DNA of 64,000 nucleotides from Aldehydirespirator sp965221215 (GCA_965221215.1 OZ244872.1:930001-994000), one strand, 5' to 3'; counted from the first letter of the stretch, positions 7,977 through 16,678 are shown. Notes: a model not told the origin generated them from the sequence alone. Program-made: numbers and translations.

Positions 7977-8962
7977 GTCAGCCGTCTCCGGGCCCGAAGC
8001 AGGGTGAAGGCGCTGACGCTGACCAGGATGGCGGCGCCGACGAGCAGGATTCGAACCCCGTAGCTGAACCCGCGCAGCACCATCAGGTTCTGCAGGCCGG
8101 CGATGAACACCGCACCCACCGCGGTTCTCGACGCCGAGCCCTCTCCTCCCTGGATGGCGGCACCGCCCACCAGGATGGCGGCGATGGAGTCGATGTCGGC
8201 GCCGTCGAACTGGTCGAGCCTTCCCTGGCCGAACTGCGATGCAGTGAAGACTCCGGCCAGGGCCGCGCCCAGCGAAGACACCGTGAACACGTAGACGGTG
8301 ATCTTGCCGGGTCGAAGCCCCGAAGCCGCCGCCGCCAGCCGGTTGGCGCCCACCAGGGTCAGCTCCCGGCCGAAGCGGGTGCGGGCCAGGATCGTGGCGG
8401 CGACAACGGTGATGGCCACAAACGCCCACGTCTGGGTGGGGATTCCCAGCGGACGGGATGTGCCGATCCAGTCGGACGCGTCGGTGCCCGTCCGCACCGT
8501 CTTGTTGTCGGTCAGCCAGGCGCCGGTGCCGAACAGCACTGCGCCCACGGCCAGCGTCACCACGATCGGGTTGCCGCCGAGGGCCACCGCGCCGCCCTGA
8601 GCGGCGCCGGACGCGGCCGCGATGGCGAAGGTGACGAGCAGCGCGGCCCACACCGGCCATCCCCAGCTCATGAAGGCGGCGAAACCGATGGCCGCCATCG
8701 CCGCGGTCTGCGACACCGACAGCGAGAAGAAGCTGCCGGCGATGGTGATGCCGGTCATGGTCACTGCGATTATTCCGATGAGGGCGGCCGAGCGCACGAT
8801 GCTCTGCATGTTGCGGTAGGTGACGAACTCGGGTGTGGTGAGCCATCCCACCACCGCCAGGCCCACCACCGCGCCAACCACCGCCAGCGGCACCGACGCT
8901 CGCCGCCATGACCAGTCCGGCCGCACGGCTCGGGTCTCGGTGCGGACCTCGGCGCTGGTCAC
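7973..8962 (-). CDS. Ribose-type ABC transporter permease 1
   Basis: 329 residues with an RbsC/BPD_transp_2 fold. A cytoplasmic N-terminus with an arginine cluster (WSWRRASVPL) precedes about nine membrane helices. The conserved motif near residue 70 reads IAGSFFSLSVSQ instead of the usual G-x-D-L-S-V-G, so the family's aspartate-glycine pair is replaced in this subunit. The second conserved loop, ILVGGAAIQGGEGSASRTAVGAVF, is intact. The start overlaps the ATPase stop and the end overlaps the next permease by four bases each, so all three are read from one transcript. Two different permease subunits imply a heterodimeric channel. Confidence 0.9.
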   Translation of the reverse strand: MTSAEVRTETRAVRPDWSWRRASVPLAVVGAVVGLAVVGWLTTPEFVTYRNMQSIVRSAALIGIIAVTMTGITIAGSFFSLSVSQTAAMAAIGFAAFMSWGWPVWAALLVTFAIAAASGAAQGGAVALGGNPIVVTLAVGAVLFGTGAWLTDNKTVRTGTDASDWIGTSRPLGIPTQTWAFVAITVVAATILARTRFGRELTLVGANRLAAAASGLRPGKITVYVFTVSSLGAALAGVFTASQFGQGRLDQFDGADIDSIAAILVGGAAIQGGEGSASRTAVGAVFIAGLQNLMVLRGFSYGVRILLVGAAILVSVSAFTLLRARRRLT

Positions 8963-10464
8963 CGAACGGCCTCATGGGGATGGGTGATCTCCCGGGTGAG
9001 CAGCCGCGAGTCGGTGTCGTCGCGGCGGCGGACGCTGACCTGCGCCCCCTTGAAGTAGGCGGCCACGGTGTCGGCGAGGCCCAGGATCTCCTGGCTGTCG
9101 GAGCTGGCGATGACGATGGCGGTGCCCTGATCGGCGATGGTGCGCAGGTGGCGGTAGATCTCGGCCCTGGCCCCCACGTCCACGCCGCGGGTCGGCTCGT
9201 CGATCAGCAGAACCTGCAGCGGATGCCCGGTCCATTTCCCCACCGCGATCTTCTGCTGGTTGCCGCCGCTCAGCGCGCCGGCCGCTGATCCCAGGCGTTG
9301 CCGGTCGATGGTGAAGGTCTCGGCGATCCGCTTGCTGAGCGACCGCTCGGCCCGCGGTCTCAGCCACCCGGCAGTCGTCACATGTCCGAGGCTGGGGGAG
9401 GTGAGGTTCTCGACCACGCTGCGCTGCAGGAACAAGCCGTCGCGCTTGCGGTCCGACGAGCTATAGCCGATGCCGCAGCGAATCGCGCCAGCCGGCGAGT
9501 TGGCCGCAACGGAGCGGCCGGCCACGGCCACCGTGCCCGAGACTGTGGGCTGGTGACCGGCCACTGCTCTCAGGATGTCGCTGGCGCCGCTGCCGAGTTG
9601 GCCGGCCAGCCCGACGATCTCGCCCCCGCGGACCGTGAGGCTGACCGGTTCGGTCACGTTGTCGGTCAGGAGGTTCTCGATCTCGAGCACCGGCGGCCCA
9701 GCGTCGGCGGCCCGAGGCGGGAACAGGCCCTCCAGCGAACCGCCGAGCATCATGGAGATGAGTTGGTCGAGGGTGAGGTCGCCGGTGGGGATCGGAGCGC
9801 TCGAGCGGCCATCGCGAAAAACCGTCACCCGATCGGCCAAGTCGAACACCTCATCGAGGCGATGGGTGACGTAGATGATGGAGCGGCGCTGCTCCCGCAG
9901 CGAGCGGACCACCGTCTTGACTCGCTGGATCTCTCGGTCTGCGAGCGCCGCGGTCGGCTCGTCGAAGATCACCACCCTGGCGTCGCGGGCCAGCAGGCGG
10001 GCCACTTCGATCAACTGCCGCTCCGCCACCGAGAGATGCTCGACCGGGGCGCGGGGATCCAGGCCTGCGAGACCCACCTGCTCCAGATAGGGCCCGGCCG
10101 CCCGGGCCAGAGCCCGCGGCGAAGTTCGCCACCCCCGTCTGGTGTCGCCCAGGAACACGTTGTCGGCCACCGACAGGCTCAGAACCAGCGACAGTTCCTG
10201 CTGGACCACGGCGATGCCGGCATGCTCGGACCCGGTGGCGCCCCCGAAATAGACCTCCTTGCCGTCTAGGCGGATCCGGCCCTCGTCGGGCGGATGCATC
10301 CCGGCCAGGACCTTGACCAGGGTGCTCTTGCCCGCGCCGTTCTCGCCGACGAGGGCCATCACCTCGCCCCGGCCGACCTCGAAGTCGGCCTTGTGCAGCG
10401 CCCGAATCGAACCGAACGTCTTCGAGAGAGCGTCGACTCGCAGGTACGGCTCAGACGAGTCCAC
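8959..10464 (-). CDS. Ribose-type ABC transporter ATP-binding protein with two ABC domains
   Basis: 501 residues, the RbsA/MglA layout. Domain 1 has Walker A GENGAGKST, the signature-like LSVAERQLIEVARLL, and Walker B VVIFDEPTAAL. Domain 2 has the signature LSGGNQQKIAVGKW and LLIDEPTRGVDVGAR, but its P-loop is degenerate (GQLGSGASD, lacking the GKST core), as is usual in this family. Domain 1 is therefore expected to do most of the hydrolysis. It couples ATP use to the two permeases encoded directly downstream with four-base overlaps. The VOC gene ends 18 bases upstream. Confidence 0.92.
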   Translation of the reverse strand: MDSSEPYLRVDALSKTFGSIRALHKADFEVGRGEVMALVGENGAGKSTLVKVLAGMHPPDEGRIRLDGKEVYFGGATGSEHAGIAVVQQELSLVLSLSVADNVFLGDTRRGWRTSPRALARAAGPYLEQVGLAGLDPRAPVEHLSVAERQLIEVARLLARDARVVIFDEPTAALADREIQRVKTVVRSLREQRRSIIYVTHRLDEVFDLADRVTVFRDGRSSAPIPTGDLTLDQLISMMLGGSLEGLFPPRAADAGPPVLEIENLLTDNVTEPVSLTVRGGEIVGLAGQLGSGASDILRAVAGHQPTVSGTVAVAGRSVAANSPAGAIRCGIGYSSSDRKRDGLFLQRSVVENLTSPSLGHVTTAGWLRPRAERSLSKRIAETFTIDRQRLGSAAGALSGGNQQKIAVGKWTGHPLQVLLIDEPTRGVDVGARAEIYRHLRTIADQGTAIVIASSDSQEILGLADTVAAYFKGAQVSVRRRDDTDSRLLTREITHPHEAVR

Positions 10465-10482
10465 GGCTACCCGCGCCCGCTC

Positions 10483-10953
10483 TCAGTCTTGCCACGCCTT
10501 TCCGGCGATCCAAGCCTCCATCCCCTCCTTGCGGGACGACTCGATGAACTCCAGGCGGGCCCCGTGCATGTCGTCGGGCGCAGTGTAGGTGGCCAATATC
10601 CGGTCCTCGGGCGTGTACTGGGTGGCCTCCTTGCCGATGCCCATTGCCCGCAAACGCTCAACTAGAGCTTCAGGGTCGTCCTCCCACAGGCCGATGTGGT
10701 GCAGCCCCTCCTGTGCCCGGCCGTAGATGCCCTCGTTGTCCTGCGACTCGAGCAGCTCGAGGTACGGGGGACCCTCGACCGACCAGGTGATCCGCAGATC
10801 GAGCGCCTCAACGATCTCGCCCTGCTCGAAGCGGTCCACATGGGCGATCTCGGGATCCTTGAATGTCAGTCCGAGCACCTGCGAGAAGCGGACCATGGCC
10901 TCTTCGATGTTCTCGACGAGGATGCCCACATGGCACAGGTCGCTGGCGGTCAT
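10483..10953 (-). CDS. VOC (glyoxalase/bleomycin-resistance fold) protein
   Basis: 156 residues with two beta-alpha-beta-beta-beta halves. The N-terminal metal-site histidine is in LCHVGILVENIEEAM, the central one in GLHHIGLWEDD, and the acidic ligand is probably in GARLEFIES near the C-terminus. The family includes glyoxalase I, methylmalonyl-CoA epimerase and ring-cleavage dioxygenases, and these cannot be separated by eye. Its place between the binding-protein gene and the importer ATPase suggests it acts on the imported compound or a product of it, for example as an epimerase or isomerase. Confidence 0.8.
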   Translation of the reverse strand: MTASDLCHVGILVENIEEAMVRFSQVLGLTFKDPEIAHVDRFEQGEIVEALDLRITWSVEGPPYLELLESQDNEGIYGRAQEGLHHIGLWEDDPEALVERLRAMGIGKEATQYTPEDRILATYTAPDDMHGARLEFIESSRKEGMEAWIAGKAWQD

Positions 10954-11076
10954 GGATGCGGTCCTTTCGTGGCTGTCGCGTCAGCCCGGCGGTCCGTGGA
11001 CCGGAGCGGCGGGCCGGCTCGGAACCGGCCCGCCGCCCGATCGTCGAATCAGCTGGTGACTATCGTCGCCGACCGG

Positions 11077-12189
11077 TCAGTACACGCAGAGTTCGGCCAC
11101 GCCGAGTCCCTGCACGGTTACCGACTCGATCTCGTTGTCGTCGGTGAAGGCGGGACTGCGCACCGGCGGATTGGGAATGAAGTTGTTGAAGCTGGCCAGA
11201 GAGCCGCTGGTGAGGTACTCGTCCAGCGTGTTGATGCTGAAGACGCCCTCGAGCCGGGCCGCCTGCAAGCCGGTGGCGAACTCCTTGCCGTTCTCGAGGA
11301 ACTCGAGGTTGCCGTGGCAGGTGCCCCCGACCACCATGATGTCGGCGCCGGGCGTGTAGCCCTCTTCCTCGAGAGCGTGGACCACGCCCTCGGCCAGCGC
11401 CGAGTTGTGGGCATAGACAAGGTCGATCCCGTCGCTGCGGTGAGCGGCCACGAGCTGCTTGGTGGCGTCGTAGCCCTCCGCCGGTCCGAAGCCGGCCTCG
11501 ACCTCGCCCAGCACGCTGATGCCGGCCGCCTCGAGGATTGGCCGGGCCGCGCCCGTGCGGTCGATTCCGGCCTGGTATCCGGCCACGAATCCGATGATGA
11601 TGGCGTTGCCGCCGTCGCTGTGGAGCTCGGCGCCGCCGGCCGACATCACATCGCGGGCCTCGACCACCAGCTCGGCCGCCACCTCGCCGTTCAGCTTGTC
11701 GTCGACGCCGGCGTAGCCGACCACGTACGACTCCGACCCCTGGAAGGGAAGCTGGTTGGTCTGGATCACCGGAACCCCGGTGTCGGCCAGGGCCTGCAAC
11801 GAGGCCACGCCCGCCTCGTTGTCGGAGGGCCACCAGGCGTAGGCCACCACGCCGGAGTCGGCGGCCCCGATCTGCTGCTGCACCTGGGTGTCCTGCTCGG
11901 CCTGGTCGAAGTTGTTCTCGATGATGATCAGCTCATATCCCAGCGAGGCCGCGGTCTCCTCGGCGCCCCGACCCCATTCCGCGATGTAGGTGTTGGTGGT
12001 GGTCGGAATGAAGGCGACGATGGTGTTGCCCATCTCCTCCACCGCCTCGGTCGTGGTCGGCGCGGCGGTGGTGGCCGGCGCCGCGGTGGTGGCCGGCGCG
12101 GCCTCCGGCTCGTCGTCGTCTCCGCAGGCGACGGCCACCAGGGCCAGCGCCAAGAATGTGCCCAATATGGGCACGAGACGTCGTCTCAT
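11077..12189 (-). CDS. Sugar-type ABC transporter substrate-binding lipoprotein
   Basis: 370 residues. The ATG at 12189 has an excellent Shine-Dalgarno (AAGGGGGA), so it is preferred over an upstream start at 12216. A lipoprotein signal peptide (MRRRLVPILGTFLALALVAVAC) ends in a cysteine followed by GDDDE and an Ala/Thr-rich tether (about residues 30-50). The rest is a type-1 periplasmic-binding fold: IVAFIPTTTNTYIAEWGRGAEE, then a QQQIGAADSGVVAYAWW region and YVVGYAGVDDKLNGEVAA. It would capture the ligand outside the membrane and deliver it to the two permeases. Relatives bind pentoses, hexoses, polyols or autoinducer-2, and the ligand here cannot be named. Confidence 0.88.
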   Translation of the reverse strand: MRRRLVPILGTFLALALVAVACGDDDEPEAAPATTAAPATTAAPTTTEAVEEMGNTIVAFIPTTTNTYIAEWGRGAEETAASLGYELIIIENNFDQAEQDTQVQQQIGAADSGVVAYAWWPSDNEAGVASLQALADTGVPVIQTNQLPFQGSESYVVGYAGVDDKLNGEVAAELVVEARDVMSAGGAELHSDGGNAIIIGFVAGYQAGIDRTGAARPILEAAGISVLGEVEAGFGPAEGYDATKQLVAAHRSDGIDLVYAHNSALAEGVVHALEEEGYTPGADIMVVGGTCHGNLEFLENGKEFATGLQAARLEGVFSINTLDEYLTSGSLASFNNFIPNPPVRSPAFTDDNEIESVTVQGLGVAELCVY

Positions 12190-12245
12190 GATTGTTCCCC
12201 CTTGATTGAACGCCACCGGAGAGTTGGACCCCGGTGGGTGCCAGC

Positions 12246-12264
12246 GACGCTACTTCGGAGCGTC
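12246..12264. other. Short hairpin between two cluster genes
   Basis: A perfect six-base stem GACGCT/AGCGTC with a seven-base loop lies between the dehydrogenase stop and the binding-protein start. No T-run follows on the minus strand, so it is not a standard terminator. It could be an RNA-processing or partial-attenuation point that lets the binding protein be made in excess. Confidence 0.35.
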
Positions 12265-12278
12265 CGAGGCGTACAAGC

Positions 12279-13244
12279 TCAAGACGGCGACCCCGAAGGA
12301 CTGCTGCGCAGGTGCTGGGCCACGGCCGACATGTCGTGCTCCCCGAAGCCCGCCTCGATGGCCGCGGCGATCACGCTGCGGTTCAGCTCGCCCTGCGGCA
12401 GGCTCGCGCCGACGGTGGCGGCCAGCTCCAGGGCCAGGTCCAGATCCTTGCGGGCCAACACCATCCGGAAGGCGACCGGCACCTCGCCCGGCTTGAGGAA
12501 GGCCTCCTGGCGGTAGTGCACGAACGGGGCCGCGATGGCGCTGTTGGCGAAGACCTCGTAGGCGCGGTCGCGCCCGATCCCGGCCGCCTCGGCCAGCACC
12601 AACGCCTCCGATACCGCTTGGCCCAGCCCGTACACGATCGAGTTGACGGCCAGTTTGATGGTGGCGCCCGAGCCCACCGGCCCCATGTGGTAGATCCGGG
12701 CGCTCATGGCCTCCAACACCGGCCGCACCGCTTCGACGTCGCGGGCCTCCCCGCCGGCCATGACAGTGAGGGTTCCGGCCTCGGCGAGGGCCACGCTCCC
12801 CGACACCGGGGCATCGATGAAGCTGCACCCCGCGGCGCCCACCGCAGCCGACACTGCCGCGGCCTGGCCCGGGCTGATCGTGCTCATGTCCACGCAAACG
12901 GTTCCGGCCCGAAGCGACCGGGCCATCGCGCCAGAGCCCGAATACAGGTCGAGCAGCACGTCGCCGTCGGCCACCATGGTGATCACGACGTCGGCCGCGG
13001 CGGCGAGGGCCGAGGGCGTATCCGCCACCCGGGCTCCGGTGCGAGCGGCCAGCGCCTCGGACTTGGATGCGGTGCGGTTCCACACCACCAGCGGGAACCC
13101 CGCCGCCGCCACGTTGGCCGCCATGGGCAGTCCCATGCTGCCCAGCCCGACGAAACCGACAGTGGCGCCCCGCGAAGGCCTGGTGCCGCTCGGCTGGCTG
13201 GCGCCGCTCGGCCGCCCGGCGCCCCCCTCAGTACTCGTTGGCAA
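12279..13244 (-). CDS. NAD(P)-dependent 3-hydroxyisobutyrate-dehydrogenase-like oxidoreductase
   Basis: 321 residues of the beta-hydroxyacid dehydrogenase family. The nucleotide loop GFVGLGSMGLPMA is near residue 30, the substrate loop DAPVSGSVALAEAGTL near 145, and the catalytic lysine in GSGATIKLAVNS near 200. The C-terminal helical domain is complete. The TTG start at 13244 overlaps the end of the M24 gene by 17 bases, and a GAGGAG Shine-Dalgarno sits seven bases before it. The first ~25 residues are polar and dispensable. It would oxidise a beta-hydroxy acid (such as 3-hydroxyisobutyrate, tartronate semialdehyde or a sugar acid), in line with a catabolic role beside the importer. Confidence 0.88.
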   Translation of the reverse strand: MPTSTEGGAGRPSGASQPSGTRPSRGATVGFVGLGSMGLPMAANVAAAGFPLVVWNRTASKSEALAARTGARVADTPSALAAAADVVITMVADGDVLLDLYSGSGAMARSLRAGTVCVDMSTISPGQAAAVSAAVGAAGCSFIDAPVSGSVALAEAGTLTVMAGGEARDVEAVRPVLEAMSARIYHMGPVGSGATIKLAVNSIVYGLGQAVSEALVLAEAAGIGRDRAYEVFANSAIAAPFVHYRQEAFLKPGEVPVAFRMVLARKDLDLALELAATVGASLPQGELNRSVIAAAIEAGFGEHDMSAVAQHLRSSPSGSPS

Positions 13245-14496
13245 CTTGGAGCTCCTCGGCGGGGAACAGGGTCACAACCTTGGGCCCCTCGGCGGAGCAG
13301 ACAACCATCTCCTCGATGCGGGCCGCCGAGCGGCCGTCGGAGGCCGGACAGAAGGTCTCCAGCGCGAAGTACATCCCCTCCTTGAGCTCAAACGGGTTCT
13401 TGATCGAGTTGAGCCTGCTGATCACGGGGCGCTCATGCACCGACAGCCCCACGCCGTGGCCGAACTGGAGACCGAACGCCTCCATCTCGTCGGGGAACCC
13501 GAACTCCTGGCACTCGGGCCATGACTGCGCGATCGCGTCGGTGGTGGTTCCGGGCTTCACCAGGGCGATGGCGGCGTCGATCCACTCGCGGGCCCGCTTG
13601 TAGGCGTCGCGCTGGGCCGGGGTGGCCCTCCCCACCACGAAGGTCCGGTAGTAGCAGGTGCGGTAGCCGTTGTGGGCCTGGATGATGTCGAAGTAGGCGG
13701 TGTCGCCGGGCCGGATCAGACGGTCGGAGAAGACGTGGGGATGGGGGCTGCAGCGCTCTCCCGCGATGGAGTTGATCGCCTCGACGTGCTCCGAGCCCAT
13801 CTCGTAGAGCCGCTTGTTGGCCAAAGCCACGATGTCGGACTCGCGCACGCCGGGCTTGAGCGCCTCGAAGATGTCGTGGTACACGCCGTCCACCATCGCT
13901 GAGGCCTGGGTGAGCAGCATGATCTCGTCGGGGCTCTTGATCTCGCGGGCCTCGAGCATGACCTGCTGCCCGTTGCGCACGTCGACGCCGGCCTTGACCA
14001 GCTCCAGGTACATCTCCGCCTCGGCCATGTCGATGCCGAGCGGCATGTCGGCCACACCCTCGTCGCGCAGCACGTCGCAGATCTCGCCCACGGCCCGGGT
14101 GAACAGCCCCGCCTCGGGGCCGATGGATCCGGCCAAGCCCGTGTTGCCGCCCACCGAATGGCCCGGCTCCAGCCACGGCGAGTGCAGGGTGTGAACCCGG
14201 GCCGCGGAGCCGAAGTCCCAGATCCAAGGCTCGCCGGTTCGGGTGAGCAGCGCCCAGCGCTCCATCTTGTTGAAGGCCCAGTAGCCGATGTGGGTGGCGG
14301 TCAGGTAGCGGATGTTGGCGGTGTCGAACACCAGAAGCGCCCCCAGGTCCGAGCCCTCGAGCGCGGCCTTCGCCCTGTCGAGCCGGTAGCGCCGCAGCCG
14401 GTCGTAGTCCACGCGCTCTTCCCAGTCGACCGACATCACGCCCGGCGAGGGCGTGGTCGCCACCGGGAAGTCGGCGGGTTGGTTCTCAGTGCCCAC
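13228..14496 (-). CDS. M24 (creatinase/aminopeptidase-P fold) hydrolase or lyase with altered metal site
   Basis: 422 residues: an N-terminal creatinase-like domain (ALLVFDTANIRYLTATHIG) and a C-terminal pita-bread domain. The histidine (LQFGHGVGLSVHERP) and two glutamates (YFALETF, ARIEEMVV) of the usual five-ligand dinuclear site are present. The two aspartate positions differ: only the first Asp remains (AYFDIIQAHNGYRTCYYRTF), the second is Ile, and the Asp expected in the SD-x-x-RT motif is Tyr. Simple dimetal peptidase activity is thus doubtful. Relatives include creatinase, Xaa-Pro peptidase and the DMSP lyase DddP. GTG at 14496 follows AAGGGGGA by seven bases. It sits in the catabolic cluster and probably acts on a small molecule. 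Confidence 0.8.
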   Translation of the reverse strand: MGTENQPADFPVATTPSPGVMSVDWEERVDYDRLRRYRLDRAKAALEGSDLGALLVFDTANIRYLTATHIGYWAFNKMERWALLTRTGEPWIWDFGSAARVHTLHSPWLEPGHSVGGNTGLAGSIGPEAGLFTRAVGEICDVLRDEGVADMPLGIDMAEAEMYLELVKAGVDVRNGQQVMLEAREIKSPDEIMLLTQASAMVDGVYHDIFEALKPGVRESDIVALANKRLYEMGSEHVEAINSIAGERCSPHPHVFSDRLIRPGDTAYFDIIQAHNGYRTCYYRTFVVGRATPAQRDAYKRAREWIDAAIALVKPGTTTDAIAQSWPECQEFGFPDEMEAFGLQFGHGVGLSVHERPVISRLNSIKNPFELKEGMYFALETFCPASDGRSAARIEEMVVCSAEGPKVVTLFPAEELQVANEY

Positions 14497-14526
14497 TGTT
14501 GGTCCCCCTTGTGAGCCCGTCGCTCG

Positions 14527-15636
14527 CTATGGCGTCGAGTCGGCCGCCCATCCGCCGGTGCGACGCAATTCTGTTGCCCACGGATCGATAAGCGTCTTGA
14601 TGCGTTGGGCCCTGCCATCGACCATTGGCCGCAGCCCGCCCTGCACCAGCTCGCCGAGCGGCAGGGCCACCGGCGCCACATCGCCCCATCCGCCCGGTCG
14701 GCGTCCGACCAGACGGGCCGCCTCCGCGAAGTCGGCGCCGAACACGTGGGCGTTGGTTCCCACCAGCGACACTTCTCGCAGCGTCAGCGTGCGGACGTCG
14801 ACTGTGACGGGCTTCGCGCCCAGCCCGACGGCCACCACCGTGCCCCGCGGCTCCACCACGGCCAGTGCGGCCCCGAGCGCGGCAGCCACACCGGTCACCT
14901 CGTAGGCCACCGAGGCGGGCGCGTCGAGCGCCGACCGGAGCTGCGGGGCGAGTTCCTGGTCCCGGTCCACTTCCACGGTGCCCGCCGCCCCCAGTTCCTC
15001 GGCGATCGCGAGCCTCTCGGCTGCGAGGTCGGCGGCCAGCACTCGCAGCCCCATCTCCGCGGCGGCGTACACCAGGAAGGCGCCCACGCCCCCGACTCCG
15101 ATGACCACGACGGGGTCGCCCGGGCGCGGCGACCCTTGGCGCAGGGCGTGCACGGCCACCGACATGGGCTGGACGAGGGCGGCGGCGTCGTCTCCGAGCC
15201 CGTGCTGGTCGACCTGCAGGCAGATCGACGCCGGCACGGTCACATACTGCGCGAGGGCGCCGTTTCGCTGGAGGCCGACGGTGTGGTACCGCTCGCAGAA
15301 GTTGGTTAGACCTCTAGTGCAGGTTGAGCATGCGCCGCACGAGATGCCGGCGCCGCTGGCCACGACTGCGCCGTCGGGGAAGCCCACGACCCCGCGTCCG
15401 CGTGCCGCCACCCGGCCGCCGAACTCGTGGCCGGGGACCATGGGCCCGAGATGGCCCGACCGCTTGTTGCGGGAGGAGATGGGGATCATGGTCGGCCCGT
15501 GGCTCCACTCCGAGGCGTCGGTTCCGCAGATGCCGGCGGAGTGGACCTCGATGAGCAGCTCGCCCGGTGCAGGGTCGGGCACTTCGAGCTTCTCGACTCG
15601 GATGTCGCGGGAGCCGTGGTACACGGCCGCCCGCAT
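14527..15636 (-). CDS. Zinc-dependent medium-chain alcohol/polyol dehydrogenase
   Basis: 369 residues from the ATG at 15636 (MRAAVYHGSRDIRVE). The frame is open 38 codons further, but that part is Ser/Arg/Pro-rich and not protein-like. Catalytic zinc ligands are visible in GICGTDASEW and VPGHEFGG. The four structural-zinc cysteines are in ISCGACSTCTRGLTNFC, and the NAD(P) loop is VIGVGGVGAFLVYAAAEMG. It resembles sorbitol, threonine or 2,3-butanediol dehydrogenases. It sits 30 bases upstream of the M24 gene and 70 bases downstream of the SDR gene on the same strand, so two different dehydrogenases flank the other catabolic enzymes. Confidence 0.88.
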   Translation of the reverse strand: MRAAVYHGSRDIRVEKLEVPDPAPGELLIEVHSAGICGTDASEWSHGPTMIPISSRNKRSGHLGPMVPGHEFGGRVAARGRGVVGFPDGAVVASGAGISCGACSTCTRGLTNFCERYHTVGLQRNGALAQYVTVPASICLQVDQHGLGDDAAALVQPMSVAVHALRQGSPRPGDPVVVIGVGGVGAFLVYAAAEMGLRVLAADLAAERLAIAEELGAAGTVEVDRDQELAPQLRSALDAPASVAYEVTGVAAALGAALAVVEPRGTVVAVGLGAKPVTVDVRTLTLREVSLVGTNAHVFGADFAEAARLVGRRPGGWGDVAPVALPLGELVQGGLRPMVDGRAQRIKTLIDPWATELRRTGGWAADSTP

Positions 15637-15706
15637 GCTCACGACGCTCCCCGCGGTCCGCCGCCCGGCGGTGGGCTGTCCGGCCCTGCCACTGCGTGGA
15701 CTCCGA

Positions 15707-16492
15707 TCAGAAGAAGACCTGCTCGCCGCCGGTGAGGTTGAGGCTGGCACCGGTCGTGTAGCAGGCGTCGTCGGAGGCGAGGAACGCAGCCATGGCGCCG
15801 ATGTCGGTGGCCGTCCCGAGCCGCTTCAGGGGGATGGTCTCGATGTGCTCGGCCAGCAACTCGTCACGGTCGCGGTCCGCCGAGGCCGCGGCGGCGCCGA
15901 ATCCGGTCTTGGTCATGTTGGTGAACATGGTGCCGGGGCAGATGGCGTTGACGGTGATGTTGTGCTCAGCCAGTTCCTTGGCCAGCACCTGGGTGAGCCC
16001 GACCACCGCGAACTTGGAGGCCGAGTAGATCCCCCATCCCTGCCAGGCCACCTTGCCCGTCTGCGACGCTGTGTTGATGATCCGCCCCCAGCTGTGCCGC
16101 TTCATGATGTGGGCGGCGGCACGCGAGCAGGCCAGCACGCCCCGGACGTTCACCGTGAAGACCTTCTCGTACACCTCGTCGGGGGTGTCGATGACTGCGC
16201 CTATGGGCTGGGCGACGCCGGCGTTGTTGGCCAGGATGTCAAGCCGGCCGTAGGCGTCGGCCACCGCGCGCATCTGCTCTTCGACCTGGGCCGTGTCGGT
16301 CACGTCGAGGTGTATGGCCATGGGCTGGGCCCCCGACGGCGCGGCGGGCAGCGACGCGGCCACTTCGGAGGAGTCGAGCACGTCGGCGCACACCACCGCG
16401 GCCCCCTCGTCGGCGAACCGCCGAGCGATGCCCTCGCCCAGTCCTCGGGACGCGCCGGTCACCAGTGCGATCTTGTCGTCTAGCCGACCCAT
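15707..16492 (-). CDS. Short-chain dehydrogenase/reductase
   Basis: 261 residues from ATG 16492, which follows CAAGGGGGA by six bases. An upstream frame opening at 16636 reads as cysteine-rich junk. It is a classical SDR: TGASRGLGEG cofactor loop near residue 13, NNAG near 93, catalytic Ser in INTASQTG, and Tyr-x-x-x-Lys in IYSASK. The loop after beta-2 has Asp (CADVLD), which favours NAD over NADP. It is the first gene of the minus-strand catabolic block, directly downstream of a repeat-rich intergenic region that probably contains its promoter. A polyol, sugar or hydroxy-acid substrate would fit the context. Confidence 0.88.
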   Translation of the reverse strand: MGRLDDKIALVTGASRGLGEGIARRFADEGAAVVCADVLDSSEVAASLPAAPSGAQPMAIHLDVTDTAQVEEQMRAVADAYGRLDILANNAGVAQPIGAVIDTPDEVYEKVFTVNVRGVLACSRAAAHIMKRHSWGRIINTASQTGKVAWQGWGIYSASKFAVVGLTQVLAKELAEHNITVNAICPGTMFTNMTKTGFGAAAASADRDRDELLAEHIETIPLKRLGTATDIGAMAAFLASDDACYTTGASLNLTGGEQVFF

Positions 16493-16571
16493 TCCCGGTC
16501 CCCCTTGCTTGCAGCGAAGCGGACCGCACACTACATCACGGTGCCGATCCGGCAAATTGCCGAGCTTCGAT

Positions 16572-16663
16572 GTGCAAATGAGGCAGCCACAAGGGTGTGA
16601 ACGAGATAGTCGAGCATGTGGAAATGAGATGGTCACAGATGTGAAAACGAGATGGGGACGCCC
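16572..16663. repeat. Four tandem 23-bp repeats upstream of the SDR gene
   Basis: Units start at 16572, 16595, 16618 and 16641, exactly 23 bases apart, with the consensus GTGnAAAYGAGATGGTC followed by a looser ACAGAT. The inner units match best. The array is 80-170 bases upstream of the SDR start and ends 15 bases before the G-run. It could be an iterated regulator-binding site, or the multiply repeated end of a lost IS21-type element. Confidence 0.8.
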
Positions 16664-16678
16664 GATTTGCGGCCTGAC

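Noticed and set aside
5955..8063. A 702-residue plus-strand ORF over the acyl-CoA synthetase and permease
   Set aside because: It is rich in His, Gln, Gly and Arg, typical of an antisense frame. The minus-strand genes have full domain motifs.
6969..8975. A single 668-residue minus-strand ORF covering both permease genes
   Set aside because: Only the last 335 residues read as a permease. The first half is an Arg/Gly/His-rich shadow of the upstream permease, which is in another frame.
16572..16663. CRISPR array
   Set aside because: The 23-bp units are directly contiguous with no spacers, and no cas genes are nearby.
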